Positions 1-10,343 of a stretch of DNA of 64,000 nucleotides are shown piece by piece. Numbering within the stretch: position 1 is the first letter of the stretch; each line of letters opens with the position of its first letter. A program made the position numbers and the translations under genes. A model generated the notes under the pieces. The model searched no databases. It was not told where the DNA came from and saw only the letters and a list, made by a program, of their open reading frames with translations. Origin of the DNA: Gynuella sp. (lineage in GTDB: Bacteria > Pseudomonadota > Gammaproteobacteria > Pseudomonadales > Natronospirillaceae); the NCBI GenBank assembly GCA_028282465.1, contig JANQHX010000037.1, positions 39,892-103,891 on the forward strand, written 5' to 3'.

Positions 1-1022
1 CAGCCCTCAACGCAAAAAGTATTCAATTGCTACAGCAATGGCAAATATGGCCACATCTTAAATCCTATTGTTGTGCTATAAAGCAAATCGAGATATCAGA
101 TCAAGGTGGTTTAAAGACCATTAATTTAGATTCTAATGACTCAGGCGTCGATGCTTTCGGGTATGTGGCACCTAACAAATTTATGGGCCAAGCTTTGTTG
201 TCAATTGCCCAAAAACTACCCGTTGATTTCTATTACGGCTGCGACATTAAGTGTTTCAAATTTCAAGCAGAAAAAGTGATTGTTAGCAGTCAGCTTGAAA
301 CACTGTCCGGAAGCTTAATTGTTTTAGCAGATGGCGGAAGATCAGAAATAAAAACCAAGCTTGGCATTCAAGATGATGTAGTCGACTTTTCACAAACGGC
401 CATTGTTGCAAATATCCAAACCTCATTACCTAATAATCATTTAGCCTATGAGCGCTTCGCAGATCATGGGCCAATGGCAATGCTGCCATTGTCTGAAAAA
501 ACCTCAGCTTTGGTTTGGTCGGTTGATACTAGCCAAGCTAAAGAAATAATGGAACTCGATGACCAGTCTTTTTTAAACCAGGCTTGGCAGAATTTTGGTG
601 GCCGACTCGGGCAATGGCAGAAAACATCCAAGCGCTCCAGCTACCCGTTAAAAAGAGTGAAAAGCGAGGAAATGGTTCGTTCTCGGTTGATCCTTCTAGG
701 CAATAGTGCAGCCACTCTACATCCCGTTGCTGGCCAAGGCTTCAACTTAGCACTAAGGGCCGTTGAAGCCTTGGCAAACTCTATTCATAAAACTGAGTCT
801 AAACATCTTGGGCAATTAACCCAGTTACTGAAAGTGAAGGCCGCTATTGAAAATGACCAACATTGGACAATCCGTTTTTGCGATGAACTGGTAAATGGCT
901 TTGGTCATAGAAACCTTGCAGCCAAGCTAGGTAGAGCAGCAGCCATGGGCTTATTTGACCAACATAATAATTTCAAAGGCATTTTTTCTCGTTACGCGAT
1001 GGGACTAGGAAGGGGGCAATAA
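1..1022 (+). CDS. ubiH: UbiH-type ubiquinone biosynthesis FAD monooxygenase, 5' truncated by window edge
   Basis: This is the C-terminal part of a UbiH/COQ6-family flavin hydroxylase (2-octaprenyl-6-methoxyphenol hydroxylase type), acting at the inner membrane in aerobic ubiquinone synthesis. The frame is open from base 3, where it reads ALNAKSIQLLQQW, the segment that normally follows the N-terminal Rossmann GxGxxG motif. That motif therefore lies upstream of the window. Visible family motifs are ADGGRSEIK (the DG motif) and GNSAATLHPVAGQGFNLALR (the GD/HP FAD-binding motif, with the usual GD changed to GN). The stop is one base before the ATG of the second hydroxylase, so the two are co-transcribed, as in the ubiH-ubiI pair of enterics. 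Family assignment is secure; UbiH rather than another paralogue rests on gene order. Confidence 0.85.
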   Translation, partial: ALNAKSIQLLQQWQIWPHLKSYCCAIKQIEISDQGGLKTINLDSNDSGVDAFGYVAPNKFMGQALLSIAQKLPVDFYYGCDIKCFKFQAEKVIVSSQLETLSGSLIVLADGGRSEIKTKLGIQDDVVDFSQTAIVANIQTSLPNNHLAYERFADHGPMAMLPLSEKTSALVWSVDTSQAKEIMELDDQSFLNQAWQNFGGRLGQWQKTSKRSSYPLKRVKSEEMVRSRLILLGNSAATLHPVAGQGFNLALRAVEALANSIHKTESKHLGQLTQLLKVKAAIENDQHWTIRFCDELVNGFGHRNLAAKLGRAAAMGLFDQHNNFKGIFSRYAMGLGRGQ

Positions 1023-1023
1023 A

Positions 1024-2253
1024 ATGATTAACGATGGCTTTCAGGTCGCAGTCGTTGGCGCAGGCATGGTTGGCGCCAGTGTCGCTATTTATCTTGAGAA
1101 AATTGGCGTTAGGGTTTTACTTATTGAAAACAAAGAAAGTTTAACCCCTTTAATTCTCAAGGGTAATTCCGGATACGAGCCTAGGGTTAGCGCAATATCA
1201 ATCTCATCCGAAAACTGGTTAAAGACAACGGATACTTGGAATTTAATAGACAACTCTAGACTGAGCCCCTATGAAAAAATGTCTGTTTGGGATGGCAATG
1301 GAACAGGACTCTGTCAGTTTAATTCAAAAGACACGGGTCATAATGAACTGGGGCACATCGTTGAAAATAATTTAATTCAAGAAGCCCAGCTTGCTCAAAT
1401 TGATCAATCTAACATTCAAGTGATCACAGGAACTGAAATTGAAAAAGTGACTGCGACCGTCAATGGCCAGCTAATCAAGTTAAATGATGGCCTGGAGTTC
1501 CAAGTAGATTTAATTATTGGAGCTGATGGCGCTAACTCAAGAGTTCGGGAGTTGGCTGGTATTCAGTCACGAAAGTGGGACTACCACCACCAAGCTATTG
1601 TCACCACAGTCAAAACCGCATTGAGCCATGAAAAAACTGCTCGGCAAGTATTTTTAGATCAAGGCCCATTAGCATTATTGCCTTTATCAAATCACGAAGA
1701 CAAGGATCACTACTGTTCAATCGTTTGGAGTACTGCTCCAGAACACGCCACACAACTTCTTAGCATGGACGACTATGCTTTTGGTAATGCTTTGACCCAT
1801 GCGATGGAAAACCAACTGGGGCAGATAACGGCTTCAGATAAAAGACATTCTTTTCAACTGCAACAGTGTCATGCGGTTCAATATGTTAAAACTGGTTTTG
1901 CATTAATTGGTGATGCGGCTCACCGTATTCATCCACTTGCAGGTCAAGGAGTTAACCTGGGTTTTCTTGATGCGGCGTCTTTATGCGAACATTTAGAAAC
2001 AGCATTCAATGCAGACATTCCACTGAGCGAACTTTTTCACTTAAGACAATATCAACGGGCACGGCAATCTCACAATCTTGCGATGATCGGTGTAATGGAA
2101 GGATTTAAGCGATTATTTGATGCGGATCCTTTGCCAGTCAGATGGCTTCGCAATTGGGGCATGAAAGCTTTTAATGAAGTTCCTTTCGTTAAAGAGGAAG
2201 TAATAAAAATGGCAATGGGTTTAAATGGAGCAATTCCCAAATTGTGCAAATAG
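1024..2253 (+). CDS. ubiI: UbiI/VisC-family FAD-dependent hydroxylase of ubiquinone biosynthesis
   Basis: This is a full-length (409 aa) class A flavin monooxygenase. The N-terminal GAGMVGASVA binds FAD (about residues 12-21), IGADGANSRVRELAG is the DG motif, and GDAAHRIHPLAGQGVNLGF is the GD motif. EPRVSAISISSENWL matches the VisC/UbiI subgroup, which hydroxylates the quinone ring of 2-octaprenylphenol. The ATG has a strong AGGGGG ribosome site about 8 bases upstream, inside the end of ubiH, so translation is likely coupled. Downstream, an imperfect 15-bp hairpin probably ends the transcript. UbiF or UbiM specificity cannot be excluded from sequence alone. Confidence 0.85.
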   Translation: MINDGFQVAVVGAGMVGASVAIYLEKIGVRVLLIENKESLTPLILKGNSGYEPRVSAISISSENWLKTTDTWNLIDNSRLSPYEKMSVWDGNGTGLCQFNSKDTGHNELGHIVENNLIQEAQLAQIDQSNIQVITGTEIEKVTATVNGQLIKLNDGLEFQVDLIIGADGANSRVRELAGIQSRKWDYHHQAIVTTVKTALSHEKTARQVFLDQGPLALLPLSNHEDKDHYCSIVWSTAPEHATQLLSMDDYAFGNALTHAMENQLGQITASDKRHSFQLQQCHAVQYVKTGFALIGDAAHRIHPLAGQGVNLGFLDAASLCEHLETAFNADIPLSELFHLRQYQRARQSHNLAMIGVMEGFKRLFDADPLPVRWLRNWGMKAFNEVPFVKEEVIKMAMGLNGAIPKLCK

Positions 2254-2282
2254 TTGTTAGCGCCTAATTGAGACTCTAAATT

Positions 2283-2323
2283 GCCAAACCAGTTTTATTC
2301 AAAATTAAAACTTAGGGTTTGGC
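2283..2323 (+). terminator. Long hairpin after ubiI, possible terminator
   Basis: The arms GCCAAACC-AGTTTTA (2283-2297) and TAAAACT...GGTTTGGC (2306-2323) form a 15-bp stem with a 3-base bulge, starting 30 bases after the ubiI stop. No clear T-run follows, so factor-independent termination is uncertain. The rest of the 2254-2606 gap shows nothing else I can name. Confidence 0.45.
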
Positions 2324-2606
2324 ATAAAACAGACTGATGGCCACTACCAAACAGCAAAACAAAATGAACATCTGATACATGTGCGACTCCAACGCGGCAA
2401 CAGATTTCGTCCTTTGAAAGCTGACAACCTTTAAACAGAAGCAATACTCTAGATTTAAAAAGCACCGTTGAGGCAATCTTTTTATCAACCTAATTCAATG
2501 GCGAATAAAAATTATCTTGCCTTATTAAAGAGTATTCACTGCACTGAAATCACACCATGGCTTATCTGTAATGATGGGTAATGATTTGTGAGCCCTAAAT
2601 TGGTGC

Positions 2607-3575
2607 TTAACTAGTCGAGTTATCGGTTTGGTTAGCATTAGGGCTATCGCTTTCAGGTTTGGACTCAAAATAATCTACATGGTGTTCCCACCTGGAAGCA
2701 ATACCTAGATCGAAGCCCCATCGTATTTCAATGGCAATACCATCCACACCTTCAGGGAGACTGACTATTTCGTTGATCTGCTCATGAAGATTAGTAGCTC
2801 TGTTTTGCAACTGCTGTTTTGACTCTGGATAGTCTTTCATGAACACGTCGAAAGTTAAAAAACGCTTTCGCTCTTTACCTTCTTCAACCTTTCCATAAGG
2901 CTCAGCTACCAGTACACGGTCATAAGTGAGCACCCACTCTGTGGAGTCTAAAACATCATATGCCTGTGCAAACTCGGCGACTTTTTTATCAATTGGGTAA
3001 CCAGCAGGTGTGAAGGGCCAAATTAAACTAGCAATTAATACAATGATGACGGGAGGCCAAAATGTAATGGGTGTTTTAGGAACATCGGCGGGTGAGGTAC
3101 CGATATTGATAACCTGTGTTCTTAATACAAAGTCGTGCAAGCCTCTGCGAAGGATTAAATAACACATAGCCTGAAGAAATAAGAATCCGCCTATCAGCAG
3201 ACTCAGTATTGGAGCCATGAAAGGAAACTGAAGCTCATTAGGAATGTGTTGACCGATCAACAGCCAGGGAACCAATATAAACTGACAACGAATAAAAGAC
3301 TTAAGCAAATGAATGTTTTGACCTTGATGGTCTAACACTTGGATCCGGGTGAGTACTTTTCCTAGCGTAGTACCCATGGTGAGTTTGCCATTCAGTACGG
3401 TGAAGTAAGCTGAACCTATCACCCATCCGATGACATGGGCGAAAACAACATTTTCAGTGAAAAACACTTCGAAGATATTGCCAATAATTAACCCAACGAC
3501 GAATAAAAATAGAAGGTCGATCGCCAATGCAAATAGGCGACCGAACAATCCAGGTCGTGAAACATCCTTAGCCAA
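2607..3575 (-). CDS. RDD-family membrane protein with extra C-terminal soluble domain
   Basis: The first ~155 residues form an RDD domain: RPGLFGRLFALAIDLLFLFVV at the start, two further hydrophobic helices, and the cytoplasmic GTTLGKVLTRIQVLD loop. Another hydrophobic segment at about 175-190 is followed by a ~125-residue polar tail that I do not recognise. The function of RDD proteins is mostly unknown; some have been linked to ion or solute transport. The reading frame opens with TTG 4 bases after the secF stop, with no good ribosome site next to it, so it is probably translated by coupling from secF. The start codon is uncertain. Its position as last gene of the sec operon suggests co-expression, not a proven role in secretion. 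Confidence 0.7.
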   Translation of the reverse strand: MAKDVSRPGLFGRLFALAIDLLFLFVVGLIIGNIFEVFFTENVVFAHVIGWVIGSAYFTVLNGKLTMGTTLGKVLTRIQVLDHQGQNIHLLKSFIRCQFILVPWLLIGQHIPNELQFPFMAPILSLLIGGFLFLQAMCYLILRRGLHDFVLRTQVINIGTSPADVPKTPITFWPPVIIVLIASLIWPFTPAGYPIDKKVAEFAQAYDVLDSTEWVLTYDRVLVAEPYGKVEEGKERKRFLTFDVFMKDYPESKQQLQNRATNLHEQINEIVSLPEGVDGIAIEIRWGFDLGIASRWEHHVDYFESKPESDSPNANQTDNSTS

Positions 3576-3579
3576 GAAA

Positions 3580-4539
3580 TTAATCGTCCTTTAGCCAAGA
3601 AGGAATTTCTTCAACGCCTTCTTCCTGTTCTTCCTTAGCGGGTGGCATTAGATCTTCTCGGGTTATACGCATGGCCATTAAAACATTGGCCGCCACATAG
3701 ATAGAGGAATATGTACCAACAGCTACACCCACCAGCAAAGCCGTGGCAAAACCAAAATTGAGTTCTCCACCAAATACCAGCAAGGATGCTAAAACTACCA
3801 AGGTAGTGATGGAAGTTACCAATGTACGGCCAAGTGTTTGGGTCAGAGATATATCAACTAGATATTCCACATCATCTCTTCTGATTTTTCGAAAATTCTC
3901 TCTGATGCGATCAGACACAACAATGGTGTCGTTCAACGAATAACCTATTACCGCAAGCACGGCTGCCAGAACAGTTAGGTCTACATCAAATTGAAAAAGT
4001 GAAAACACACCAATAACGATAATGACATCGTGTGCCAAGGCGACCACAGCGCCAATTGAGAATTTAAACTGGAATCGGAAGGCGATGTATACCATCACGA
4101 TGGCGAGGGCCAGTAACATGGCCAAACCACCTTTTTCGCGAAGCTCTTCCCCAACTGCAGGCCCCACAAATTCGTTTCGGCGCAAGTCAACTTTTTCGCC
4201 TGATTGCCTCAAGGTCTCAACAACATTATCACCCAGCTCAGCAGCTTCTGTTGCCGACAAGCTAGTATCTTGTTGCATTCGAATAATTACATCTGTGTTG
4301 GAACCAAAGTGCTGAACCACCACATCACGATAACCTTCTTCGGTTAGTGTGCGACGAATTTCATTAACATCTGCAGGCTCTTCATAACCCACTTCAATGA
4401 GTGTTCCGCCAGTGAAATCTAACCCAAAATTCAGGCCCTTGGTGAACAAAGAGCCCAATGAAACAATTATTAGTATTGCTGAAATGGCCGCCGCAACAAA
4501 GCGGTATTTCATAAAGGAATAACGCTTTAGCTCTTCCAT
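3580..4539 (-). CDS. secF: Protein translocase subunit SecF
   Basis: SecF partners SecD in the inner membrane and uses the proton gradient to help pull translocated proteins out of SecYEG. The protein (319 aa) has the expected layout: TM1 near the N-terminus, the GLDFTGGTLIEV motif, a periplasmic domain, then TM2-6 containing VIGYSLNDTIVVSDRIREN. I place the start at the ATG at 4539 because a GGGAG ribosome site lies 8 bases upstream. A TTG at 4554 is also open but less likely. The ATG start overlaps the secD stop by 13 bases, indicating translational coupling. The RDD gene follows after 4 bases. Confidence 0.95.
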   Translation of the reverse strand: MEELKRYSFMKYRFVAAAISAILIIVSLGSLFTKGLNFGLDFTGGTLIEVGYEEPADVNEIRRTLTEEGYRDVVVQHFGSNTDVIIRMQQDTSLSATEAAELGDNVVETLRQSGEKVDLRRNEFVGPAVGEELREKGGLAMLLALAIVMVYIAFRFQFKFSIGAVVALAHDVIIVIGVFSLFQFDVDLTVLAAVLAVIGYSLNDTIVVSDRIRENFRKIRRDDVEYLVDISLTQTLGRTLVTSITTLVVLASLLVFGGELNFGFATALLVGVAVGTYSSIYVAANVLMAMRITREDLMPPAKEEQEEGVEEIPSWLKDD

Positions 4540-6389
4540 TTCCAGATCTCCCAAATACCCAAGGATTTTAAACTACGACCACCATAAACCAGGTTCACAA
4601 AAGAACGGGTAACCATAATGGCGGTAAACATAGAGGTTAGAATGCCGATAGACAGAGTAACTGCGAAACCTTTAATAGGGCCGGTTCCCACTGCATACAA
4701 AATGATGGCAACAATTAGCGTTGTAATGTTGGCATCTAGAATGGTTACAAATGCTCTTTCGTAGCCCGAATGAATAGCAGACTGCGGTGCTAAACCGTTG
4801 TTCAGTTCTTCCCGGATTCTTGAAAAGATCAAAACGTTCGCATCAACCGCCATACCAACTGTTAACACGATACCCGCAATGCCCGGAAGCGTGAGGGTTG
4901 CTTGAAGCATGGATAACACGGCAATTAACAACCCGAGGTTGAGAGCTAGCGCCACATTTGCGAACAAACCAAATGTTCTATACAGAGCCAGCATCACGAT
5001 AATGACGGCGATAAAGCCAATGGTTACCGACTCAAGACCCATTTGAATATTTTCAGCACCTAGGCTTGGGCCGATGGTACGTTCATTGATGATGTACATA
5101 GGCGCTGCCAGCGCACCGGCTCTGAGCAGCAACGCTAGGTCAGCCGCTTCACCACCTTCTAAACCAGTAATGACAAAGCTAGAAGAAAATGCACCACGAA
5201 TAGTAGCTAGAGAAATAATGCTTTTTTCAGTTTCGTTGGAATATTTGGGTACACGCTTCCCGTCTTCAACGACATAGGTGGTTTTAGTTTTTTGCTCAAT
5301 AAACAAAACCCCCATTGGCACTCCAATACTGCGTTTGGTTACTTGCCCCATTCTCGCACCACCAGCACTGTTTAGATCAACCGCCACCTGAGGCATTCCA
5401 GATTCGTCATAGGACACTCGAGCATTGGTAACGTTATCACCGGTTACAATAATATCTCGCTCCAAACGTGCAGTACCTCTTCCATCGGCGGGATTGCGGA
5501 ACCGGAAGTTTTCACCACCAGCGCCAGAGGCTTGTAAACGGAATTCCAGATTAGCTGATTTACCCAAAATCTTTTTGGCTTGTGCCGTGTCTTGAACTCC
5601 AGGCAGTTCAACCACAATACGATTCCTACCTTGGCGCTGAACAATAGGCTCAGCAACACCCAGCTCATTCACTCGATTACTGAGCGTGGTAAGGTTCTGG
5701 CGAATTGCATAATCTTCCATTTCGCCAATGCGCTCTTCAGTTAGCGTGAGTTTTAGAGTGGGCCTCTCACCACCAATATCTTCTCTTAAAAACTCACCCA
5801 GATTACGGCGTAAATAAGTCTCGGCTAACTCCAGATTCTCCTGATCTCGAAACGCTAGTTGCAACTCCAGCTCACCGGTTTTTCGTACTGAGCGATAACG
5901 AATTTTCTCATCTCGAAATTGTCGCTGAATATCCGACACATAGTTTTCAAGCTGATCTCGGATATAGGTGTCCATATCAACTTCCAATAGGAAATGTACA
6001 CCACCTCGTAAATCCAACCCTAAAGCCATAGGCCTGCCACCTAAACCAGCCAACCAAGACGGCGTCGTGTCAGCCTGATTCAATGCAACAACAAAATCAT
6101 CACCCAAGGCTTCCTGAATGGCTGCTTTTGCATTTAGCTGATCATCATCTTTAGTCAGTCTTAGTAACAGGTTCTTTTCATTGAGTTCTTCACCAAAGAA
6201 CTCTATATCTTGATTTGATAATGCTGCTTTAGCATCCGCTGACGTTTGCGGAGATAGGACAAAACGCCCGTCGACTGGCGTTACCTGTACTGCTGGGTCG
6301 GGTGGAAATAGATTTGGAGATGAGTAAATGCCACCCAGGACAAGCACCAACACCACAATCAAATATTTCCAGATTGGATAACGATTCAT
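4527..6389 (-). CDS. secD: Protein translocase subunit SecD
   Basis: SecD forms a membrane complex with SecF and YajC that drives the late step of Sec export. The 620-residue protein has an N-terminal TM segment (about 9-26), the family motif LGLDLRGGVHFLLEVD, a large periplasmic P1 region, and the C-terminal TM block with GIAGIVLTVGMAVDANVLIFSRIREE. Length is typical of gammaproteobacterial SecD. AGGA sits about 10 bases before the ATG. It lies between yajC (119-base gap with an inverted repeat) and secF (13-base overlap). Confidence 0.96.
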   Translation of the reverse strand: MNRYPIWKYLIVVLVLVLGGIYSSPNLFPPDPAVQVTPVDGRFVLSPQTSADAKAALSNQDIEFFGEELNEKNLLLRLTKDDDQLNAKAAIQEALGDDFVVALNQADTTPSWLAGLGGRPMALGLDLRGGVHFLLEVDMDTYIRDQLENYVSDIQRQFRDEKIRYRSVRKTGELELQLAFRDQENLELAETYLRRNLGEFLREDIGGERPTLKLTLTEERIGEMEDYAIRQNLTTLSNRVNELGVAEPIVQRQGRNRIVVELPGVQDTAQAKKILGKSANLEFRLQASGAGGENFRFRNPADGRGTARLERDIIVTGDNVTNARVSYDESGMPQVAVDLNSAGGARMGQVTKRSIGVPMGVLFIEQKTKTTYVVEDGKRVPKYSNETEKSIISLATIRGAFSSSFVITGLEGGEAADLALLLRAGALAAPMYIINERTIGPSLGAENIQMGLESVTIGFIAVIIVMLALYRTFGLFANVALALNLGLLIAVLSMLQATLTLPGIAGIVLTVGMAVDANVLIFSRIREELNNGLAPQSAIHSGYERAFVTILDANITTLIVAIILYAVGTGPIKGFAVTLSIGILTSMFTAIMVTRSFVNLVYGGRSLKSLGIWEIWKWKS

Positions 6390-6413
6390 TGATTCAATTT
6401 CCTAATATGAAAA

Positions 6414-6456
6414 CGCCCGTTACCATTTTGACATTATGCCGAGATGGCTACGGGCG
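6414..6456 (-). other. Inverted repeat between yajC and secD
   Basis: CGCCCGT (6414-6420) and ACGGGCG (6450-6456) pair perfectly and enclose a smaller GCC/GGC hairpin. It lies in the yajC-secD spacer, upstream of the secD ribosome site. There is no T-run, so it may be an mRNA processing or stability element, or a weak attenuator. Confidence 0.4.
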
Positions 6457-6508
6457 ATACTTTGACGCCTAAGTTTATTATTTTTCTGAGTCTCTGGCCG
6501 GATGTGGA

Positions 6509-6865
6509 TCAGATACCCTTCAATGTACCCTTTGGTAAGGTGGCGTGAATTGAAGATTTTTGAAATTTCATCTCAACCCCTGAAGCGACCTCAACTACAA
6601 CAAACTCAGTGTCGTCAGACACTTTAGTGATTTTTCCACAGATACCGCCGGTGGTAACCACTTCTTCGCCTTTGCCCAAAGCAGCCATCAATTGCTTATG
6701 TTCTTTTGTGCGTTTGCTCTGAGGGCGCCACACCATAAGGTAAAATATAACCACAAACACACCCAACATAATTAATGGTGTGAAAGGGCTTGGCTCTGCG
6801 GCGGGTCCATCTGCTAACACTGCAACCGGCAACAATGTAGCCAGGGCAATTAACAACTTAGTCAT
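6509..6865 (-). CDS. yajC: Sec translocon accessory subunit YajC
   Basis: YajC is a small single-pass inner-membrane protein that associates with SecDF. The 118-residue sequence has a signal-like N-terminus, a hydrophobic helix (PFTPLIMLGVFVVIFYLMVW) followed by the diagnostic RPQSKRTKEHKQLMAAL, then a small cytoplasmic beta domain with GEEVVTTGGICGKI. A GGAG site precedes the ATG by 9 bases. It lies between tgt and secD on the same strand, the usual order in gammaproteobacteria. Confidence 0.95.
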   Translation of the reverse strand: MTKLLIALATLLPVAVLADGPAAEPSPFTPLIMLGVFVVIFYLMVWRPQSKRTKEHKQLMAALGKGEEVVTTGGICGKITKVSDDTEFVVVEVASGVEMKFQKSSIHATLPKGTLKGI

Positions 6866-6942
6866 GTGTACTACTCCAAATAGTTATAACTTGTAATTAT
6901 TTCTGGCCGGTTACCAACCAGTTCACTGCTAATAGCAGCTGA

Positions 6943-8091
<1,149 letters not shown>

Positions 8092-9132
8092 CTAGGATTG
8101 ATTACTTTCAATAAACATGGCATCGCCATAGCTAAAGAATCTATATTTGTTTTCCACAGCTTCTTTATAAGCCGACATTATTCTGGCTTGGCCGGCTAGA
8201 GCACTCACTAGCATGATTAAAGTGGATTCCGGCAGGTGAAAATTAGTAATTAAGGCGTCGACTATCTGAAACTCATACCCTGGATAAATAAATATGTCTG
8301 TATCACCGCGATAGGGTGTTAGCTGGTTACCCTGAGAATGTTTGGCGGCGGTTTCTAGGGAGCGCACGGAAGTGGTACCTACAGCAACGACCTTATTGCC
8401 TTTGGCTCTAGCCGATTGAATGGTGTCGACAGCAGCTTGATTTACTTCTAGCCATTCGGAATGCATGACGTGTTCGTCAACAGAGTCGACCTTAACAGGT
8501 TGAAAAGTACCGGCTCCAACATGGAGGGTTACAAAAACCTTTTGAATGCCATAATCCTCTAACTGTTGCATCAGTTGCTCATCAAAATGCAATCCTGCTG
8601 TGGGTGCCGCTACAGCACCCTTTTCTTGCGCATAAACGGTTTGGTACCTTTCTTGATCAGCCTTTTCATCTGGGCGATCAATGTAGGGGGGCAGAGGCAT
8701 ATGCCCTGATATATCCATGGCTTCAAACCAATCCTGAGCTCCAGAAATTAGCTTCAGTATGAAAAGGTTCTTCTGACGGCCCAGCACTTCAACCTGAATT
8801 CCACCCTCTAACGTAAGTTGACTTCCCTGCTTAGGGGCTCGACTGGCCCCCACATGGGCCAAGGCTTGTTTTGGTTCGAGAACTCGCTCGATCAGCACCT
8901 CAACCCGGCCACCCGTTTCTTTTTTTCCGTATAAACGTGCAGGCACAACCCGAGTATTGTTAAACACTAATACATCACCAGGTGCCAGGAATTCTATGAG
9001 ATCGGTAAACTGTTTGTGCTCTGGTTTTTTGCCCCTGGGTAAAGCAAGCAAGCGGCTAGCACTGCGCTTTTCTAGAGGAAATTTGGCGATCAGCTCTTCA
9101 GGCAGATCAAAATGGAAATCTGATACTTTCAT
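8092..9132 (-). CDS. queA: S-adenosylmethionine:tRNA ribosyltransferase-isomerase
   Basis: QueA transfers the ribosyl moiety of S-adenosylmethionine to preQ1 in tRNA, giving epoxyqueuosine. The 346-residue protein begins [19 protein letters not shown] and contains [35 protein letters not shown] and [16 protein letters not shown], all family signatures. It is the first gene of the queA-tgt-yajC-secDF run and lies back to back with the tRNA-Leu gene. Its stop codon is part of the tgt ribosome site. Confidence 0.96.
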   Translation of the reverse strand: MKVSDFHFDLPEELIAKFPLEKRSASRLLALPRGKKPEHKQFTDLIEFLAPGDVLVFNNTRVVPARLYGKKETGGRVEVLIERVLEPKQALAHVGASRAPKQGSQLTLEGGIQVEVLGRQKNLFILKLISGAQDWFEAMDISGHMPLPPYIDRPDEKADQERYQTVYAQEKGAVAAPTAGLHFDEQLMQQLEDYGIQKVFVTLHVGAGTFQPVKVDSVDEHVMHSEWLEVNQAAVDTIQSARAKGNKVVAVGTTSVRSLETAAKHSQGNQLTPYRGDTDIFIYPGYEFQIVDALITNFHLPESTLIMLVSALAGQARIMSAYKEAVENKYRFFSYGDAMFIESNQS

Positions 9133-9216
9133 AATAGTTTTGAATAGGCTTACGGGCGCTATTGGGTTGGGGCGAGCTATTGTACTGATTCAGAACGGGA
9201 AATCGACAGGAAGTGT

Positions 9217-9244
9217 TTGACTTTAAAGGGCTTTTTCGTAAACT
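9217..9244 (+). promoter_or_regulatory. Promoter of tRNA-Leu
   Basis: TTGACT (9217-9222) and TAAACT (9239-9244) are separated by 16 bases and followed by the GC-rich stretch AGCCGCCC, a discriminator type common in stable-RNA promoters. The tRNA begins 15 bases later. Confidence 0.6.
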
Positions 9245-9259
9245 AGCCGCCCTACTCAT

Positions 9260-9346
9260 GCCAGAGTGGCGAAATTGGTAGACGCAGGGGATTCAAAATC
9301 CCCCGGTGGCAACACTGTGCCGGTTCGAGTCCGGCCTCTGGTACCA
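9260..9346 (+). tRNA. tRNA-Leu(CAA)
   Basis: The 87-base gene folds as a class II tRNA. The acceptor strand is GCCAGAG/CTCTGGT with discriminator A and encoded CCA. The anticodon stem GGGGA/TCCCC flanks loop TTCAAAA, giving anticodon CAA (9294-9296). A long variable arm (CGGTGGCAACACTG region) is followed by the T-loop GGTTCGAGTCC. It reads UUG leucine codons. Confidence 0.97.
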
Positions 9347-9356
9347 ACCTTTAGAA

Positions 9357-9379
9357 CCCCACCTATGTGTGGGTTTTTT
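9357..9379 (+). terminator. Intrinsic terminator of tRNA-Leu
   Basis: CCCAC (9358-9362) pairs with GTGGG (9369-9373) and is followed directly by six T residues, 10 bases after the tRNA CCA end. Confidence 0.8.
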
Positions 9380-9541
9380 AGTTTTAGAGGATCAGGTCTG
9401 CATCGACGATATCAGCATAACATCGTCAACTTCTCTCTCACATCTGATGCAGATATATGCCAAATTACACATATAATGATTGGCTAACCATCGCATCCTC
9501 ATTTGAGGCATGCTTCGTCAGATTGCCGAAAGGGACGAGAA

Positions 9542-10273
9542 ATGACAGACAACAGCAAGCAACTGGTAGTCATTACAGGCGCCAACTCTGGAGTTGGCCT
9601 GCAGGTAGCTAAGACCTTTTCTGAGGCTGGCTATTCCACACTTCTGTTAGACCTGAATACCGATACCGTTGAAGCCCTAAACCTTCCTAATAGCTTAAGC
9701 CGTAAGGTCAATATTACAGACCTAGCCTCCTTCAATAGTGCGGTGACTGAAGCGGAAGAGAAATTTGGCCCTGTAGACTGCCTAATTAACAACGCCGGCA
9801 TCATGTATATGGATCAGGTGGCTGAACAAGATCCTGTACAGTGGGAGCGCATGTTTAATGTGAATGTGCTGGGGTTGATGAATGGTATTAAGGCCGTGGT
9901 CAATAAAATGGTTGCCAGAAACCATGGCACCGTAATAAACATGGGTTCTATGGGTGGTTACAAATTAATTCCGGGTCAGACGGTTTATTGCGGAACAAAG
10001 CATGCAGTTCATGGCATTACCGAGGGTATTCGACAAGAGCTTTCCGGTAGCAATGTGCGCCTAACCCTCATCGCACCAGGGGCTATTGAAACCAACTTGT
10101 TGAATCTCACTGAAAAGTCTCAGTACGTTGATGGTCAAAATAACTGGGCAAAAGAGATTGGTGGCATACTGGTTCCTGAAGATATCGCGCGAACCATGTT
10201 ATTTGTTTATCAGCAGCCTCAAAATGTTTGTATGAGAGAGATTCGCTTGGCGCCCACCAAGCAAGAGGCATAA
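9542..10273 (+). CDS. Short-chain dehydrogenase/reductase (SDR) family oxidoreductase
   Basis: This is a classical SDR of 243 aa. The N-terminus has the cofactor motif TGANSGVG, then NNAG (structural Asn), catalytic Ser in NMGSMGGYK and YCGTK (Tyr-x3-Lys). The acidic residue after beta-2 (LLLDLN) suggests NAD over NADP, though this is inference. The ATG at 9542 is preceded by AGGGA at 6 bases; an in-frame TTG at 9503 would add 13 residues but lacks such a site. The substrate cannot be read from sequence. It stands alone, convergent with the chemoreceptor gene. Confidence 0.85.
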   Translation: MTDNSKQLVVITGANSGVGLQVAKTFSEAGYSTLLLDLNTDTVEALNLPNSLSRKVNITDLASFNSAVTEAEEKFGPVDCLINNAGIMYMDQVAEQDPVQWERMFNVNVLGLMNGIKAVVNKMVARNHGTVINMGSMGGYKLIPGQTVYCGTKHAVHGITEGIRQELSGSNVRLTLIAPGAIETNLLNLTEKSQYVDGQNNWAKEIGGILVPEDIARTMLFVYQQPQNVCMREIRLAPTKQEA

Positions 10274-10288
10274 CCTTCTTTGCTAATT

Positions 10289-10320
10289 GAGACCAGACAG
10301 CAATAAATCATTCTGGTCTC
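10289..10320. terminator. Hairpin between convergent SDR and chemoreceptor genes
   Basis: GAGACCAGA (10289-10297) and TCTGGTCTC (10312-10320) form a perfect 9-bp stem with a 14-base loop, between two converging genes. It lacks a strong T-run on either side, so it is a plausible but imperfect bidirectional terminator. Confidence 0.5.
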
Positions 10321-10343
10321 ATCCTATCCTACTTACAACAACC

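Noticed and set aside
9266..9487. 73-codon frame starting inside tRNA-Leu
   Set aside because: It overlaps a clear tRNA and its terminator.
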